From Planctomycetaceae bacterium (lineage in GTDB: Bacteria > Planctomycetota > Planctomycetia > Planctomycetales > Planctomycetaceae), in NCBI GenBank assembly GCA_015487825.1, contig WFOZ01001028.1, positions 1 to 6,345 of the forward strand: DNA of 6,345 nucleotides. The letters run 5' to 3'. A program made the translations under genes and the position numbers. Positions 5,587 to 6,345 of the stretch are shown piece by piece. Position 1 is the stretch's first letter; each line of letters starts with the position of its first letter. The notes under the pieces were generated by a model. The model worked only from the letters and a program-made list of their open reading frames with translations, made no database searches and was not told the DNA's origin.

Positions 5587-6345
5587 ATGCCTTCTCCTAT
5601 TCGATACGAATTCACCATTGCCCGTCGCTCTATTGAAGATGCTCATTGGGATCAGTTGCAGCAGCCGTTGGCAGAGGCTCGTGAGGAAGTTTTTGCGGAT
5701 GTCGAACTGTTCAACAGTGGCAGTGATATTCCCGATAAGAAGAAACCGTTGGATGCCGGGTTCATTGAATTTCCTCGACGGTTGCTTGATGAATACGAGA
5801 AGGGCTCTTCCGGCAGTTTGCTTGGGCGAATATTAGAATCCGGTCAGATGCTGCGGGATGAACTGGATCGTTTGCTTGTGCTGGGCATTGGCGGTTCTTA
5901 TATGGGAATGCGTGCGTTGTTTGAAGGGCTGTGTGACCCGTATCACAACGAACAGCCGCGGGAACTGCGGGGAGATATCCCGAGGCTTTATTTTGAGGGG
6001 AATAATGTCGATAACGATGCGACACAATCGCTGTTAGGCCTTTTGAAAACGCAATGCAAAGACGCAACCGATTTCGCACAACGATGGGGAATCGTTGTTA
6101 TTAGTAAATCGGGCGGTACGTTGGAAACGGCGTTGGCATTTCGATTATTTCGCGAAGCGCTCGAAGAATACTACGGCAGCAATTCCCGTGAAGCGACCCG
6201 ATATGTTGTTCCTGTTACCGGCGAAACCGGCAAGCTGCGAAACTTCAGCAACGAGCGGGGCTACCCGGCAACGTTCCCCATTCCCGATGGCATCGGCGGT
6301 CGTTTTTCAATCTTCACAGCCGTCGGCTTGCTCGCAGCCGCGGCG
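5587..6345 (+). CDS. pgi: Glucose-6-phosphate isomerase (5' part, cut by right edge)
   Basis: Pgi interconverts glucose 6-phosphate and fructose 6-phosphate in glycolysis and gluconeogenesis, in the cytoplasm. From ATG 5587 the frame is open for 253 codons to the window end, roughly half of a usual bacterial enzyme. Motifs in order: LVLGIGGSYMGMRAL (98-111, the GIGGS of the first SIS domain); VISKSGGTLETALAFR (171-186, corresponding to the SKSGTTxET phosphosugar loop, with Gly for the first Thr); and IPDGIGGRFSIFTAVGLLA (232-250), with Arg239 matching the family's catalytic arginine in GGR(F/Y)S. There is no strong Shine-Dalgarno, only AAGAAAG (5574-5580) six bases upstream. The gene lies just after the REP-like pair and the stranded hisD tail, suggesting that hisD and pgi were once direct neighbours. 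The C-terminal half, with the remaining catalytic Glu, His and Lys, is outside the window. The assignment is secure; only completeness is untested. Confidence 0.95.
   Translation, partial: MPSPIRYEFTIARRSIEDAHWDQLQQPLAEAREEVFADVELFNSGSDIPDKKKPLDAGFIEFPRRLLDEYEKGSSGSLLGRILESGQMLRDELDRLLVLGIGGSYMGMRALFEGLCDPYHNEQPRELRGDIPRLYFEGNNVDNDATQSLLGLLKTQCKDATDFAQRWGIVVISKSGGTLETALAFRLFREALEEYYGSNSREATRYVVPVTGETGKLRNFSNERGYPATFPIPDGIGGRFSIFTAVGLLAAAA

Noticed and set aside
5465..5836. Plus-strand 123-codon open frame starting at the ATG inside the hisD remnant
   Set aside because: Most of it overlaps pgi in another frame and it has no recognisable domain; its ATG is part of the AAATGA at the remnant's stop.

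Overview
The window looks like chromosomal DNA from a planctomycete. The clearest marker is a pilin-like DUF1559 protein ([15 protein letters not shown] start, ADGAVRF C-terminal signature), a family massively expanded in Planctomycetes and rare elsewhere. By eye the base composition is moderate (about half G+C), which suggests a Planctomycetales lineage of the Gimesia/Thalassoglobus/Rubinisphaera kind. I cannot fix the genus from sequence alone.

Layout. (1) 1-470, minus: 5' part of an FHA-domain protein gene that runs off the left edge. (2) 471-805: divergent intergenic region with no convincing gene; a five-codon mini-ORF lies at its right end. (3) 806-1759, plus: PLP-dependent class IV aminotransferase. 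(4) 1828-3216, plus: complete hisD (histidinol dehydrogenase), 68 bp downstream and probably co-transcribed. (5) 3217-3307: convergent intergenic region with hairpins facing both ways. (6) 5282-3308, minus: compact three-gene operon, read right to left: small secreted protein, DUF1559 pseudopilin, and a membrane-anchored protein whose ATG overlaps the DUF1559 stop as ATGA. (7) 5283-5586: operon leader with a G8 tract, a second copy of the hisD 3' end, and two inverted REP-like palindromes. (8) 5587-6345, plus: 5' part of pgi (glucose-6-phosphate isomerase), cut by the right edge.

The most interesting observation is that the three-gene block is bracketed by two direct copies of the hisD tail. 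The right copy (5436-5468) has no gene body but still encodes HRNSVDIRLK-stop. Over those codons it differs from the real hisD end only at four synonymous third positions, and the similarity continues past the stop to a shared TTGTAGGG. Both tails therefore diverged while under protein-level selection, which is not what decay of a fresh duplicate would give. The simplest reading is that the surface-protein operon entered between hisD and pgi through recombination involving a diverged hisD allele. The old hisD end was left stranded in front of pgi.

Functionally the window mixes housekeeping metabolism (histidine biosynthesis, amino-acid transamination, glycolysis) with a small lineage-specific envelope operon. 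No RNA genes, CRISPR arrays, transposases or integrases were seen.
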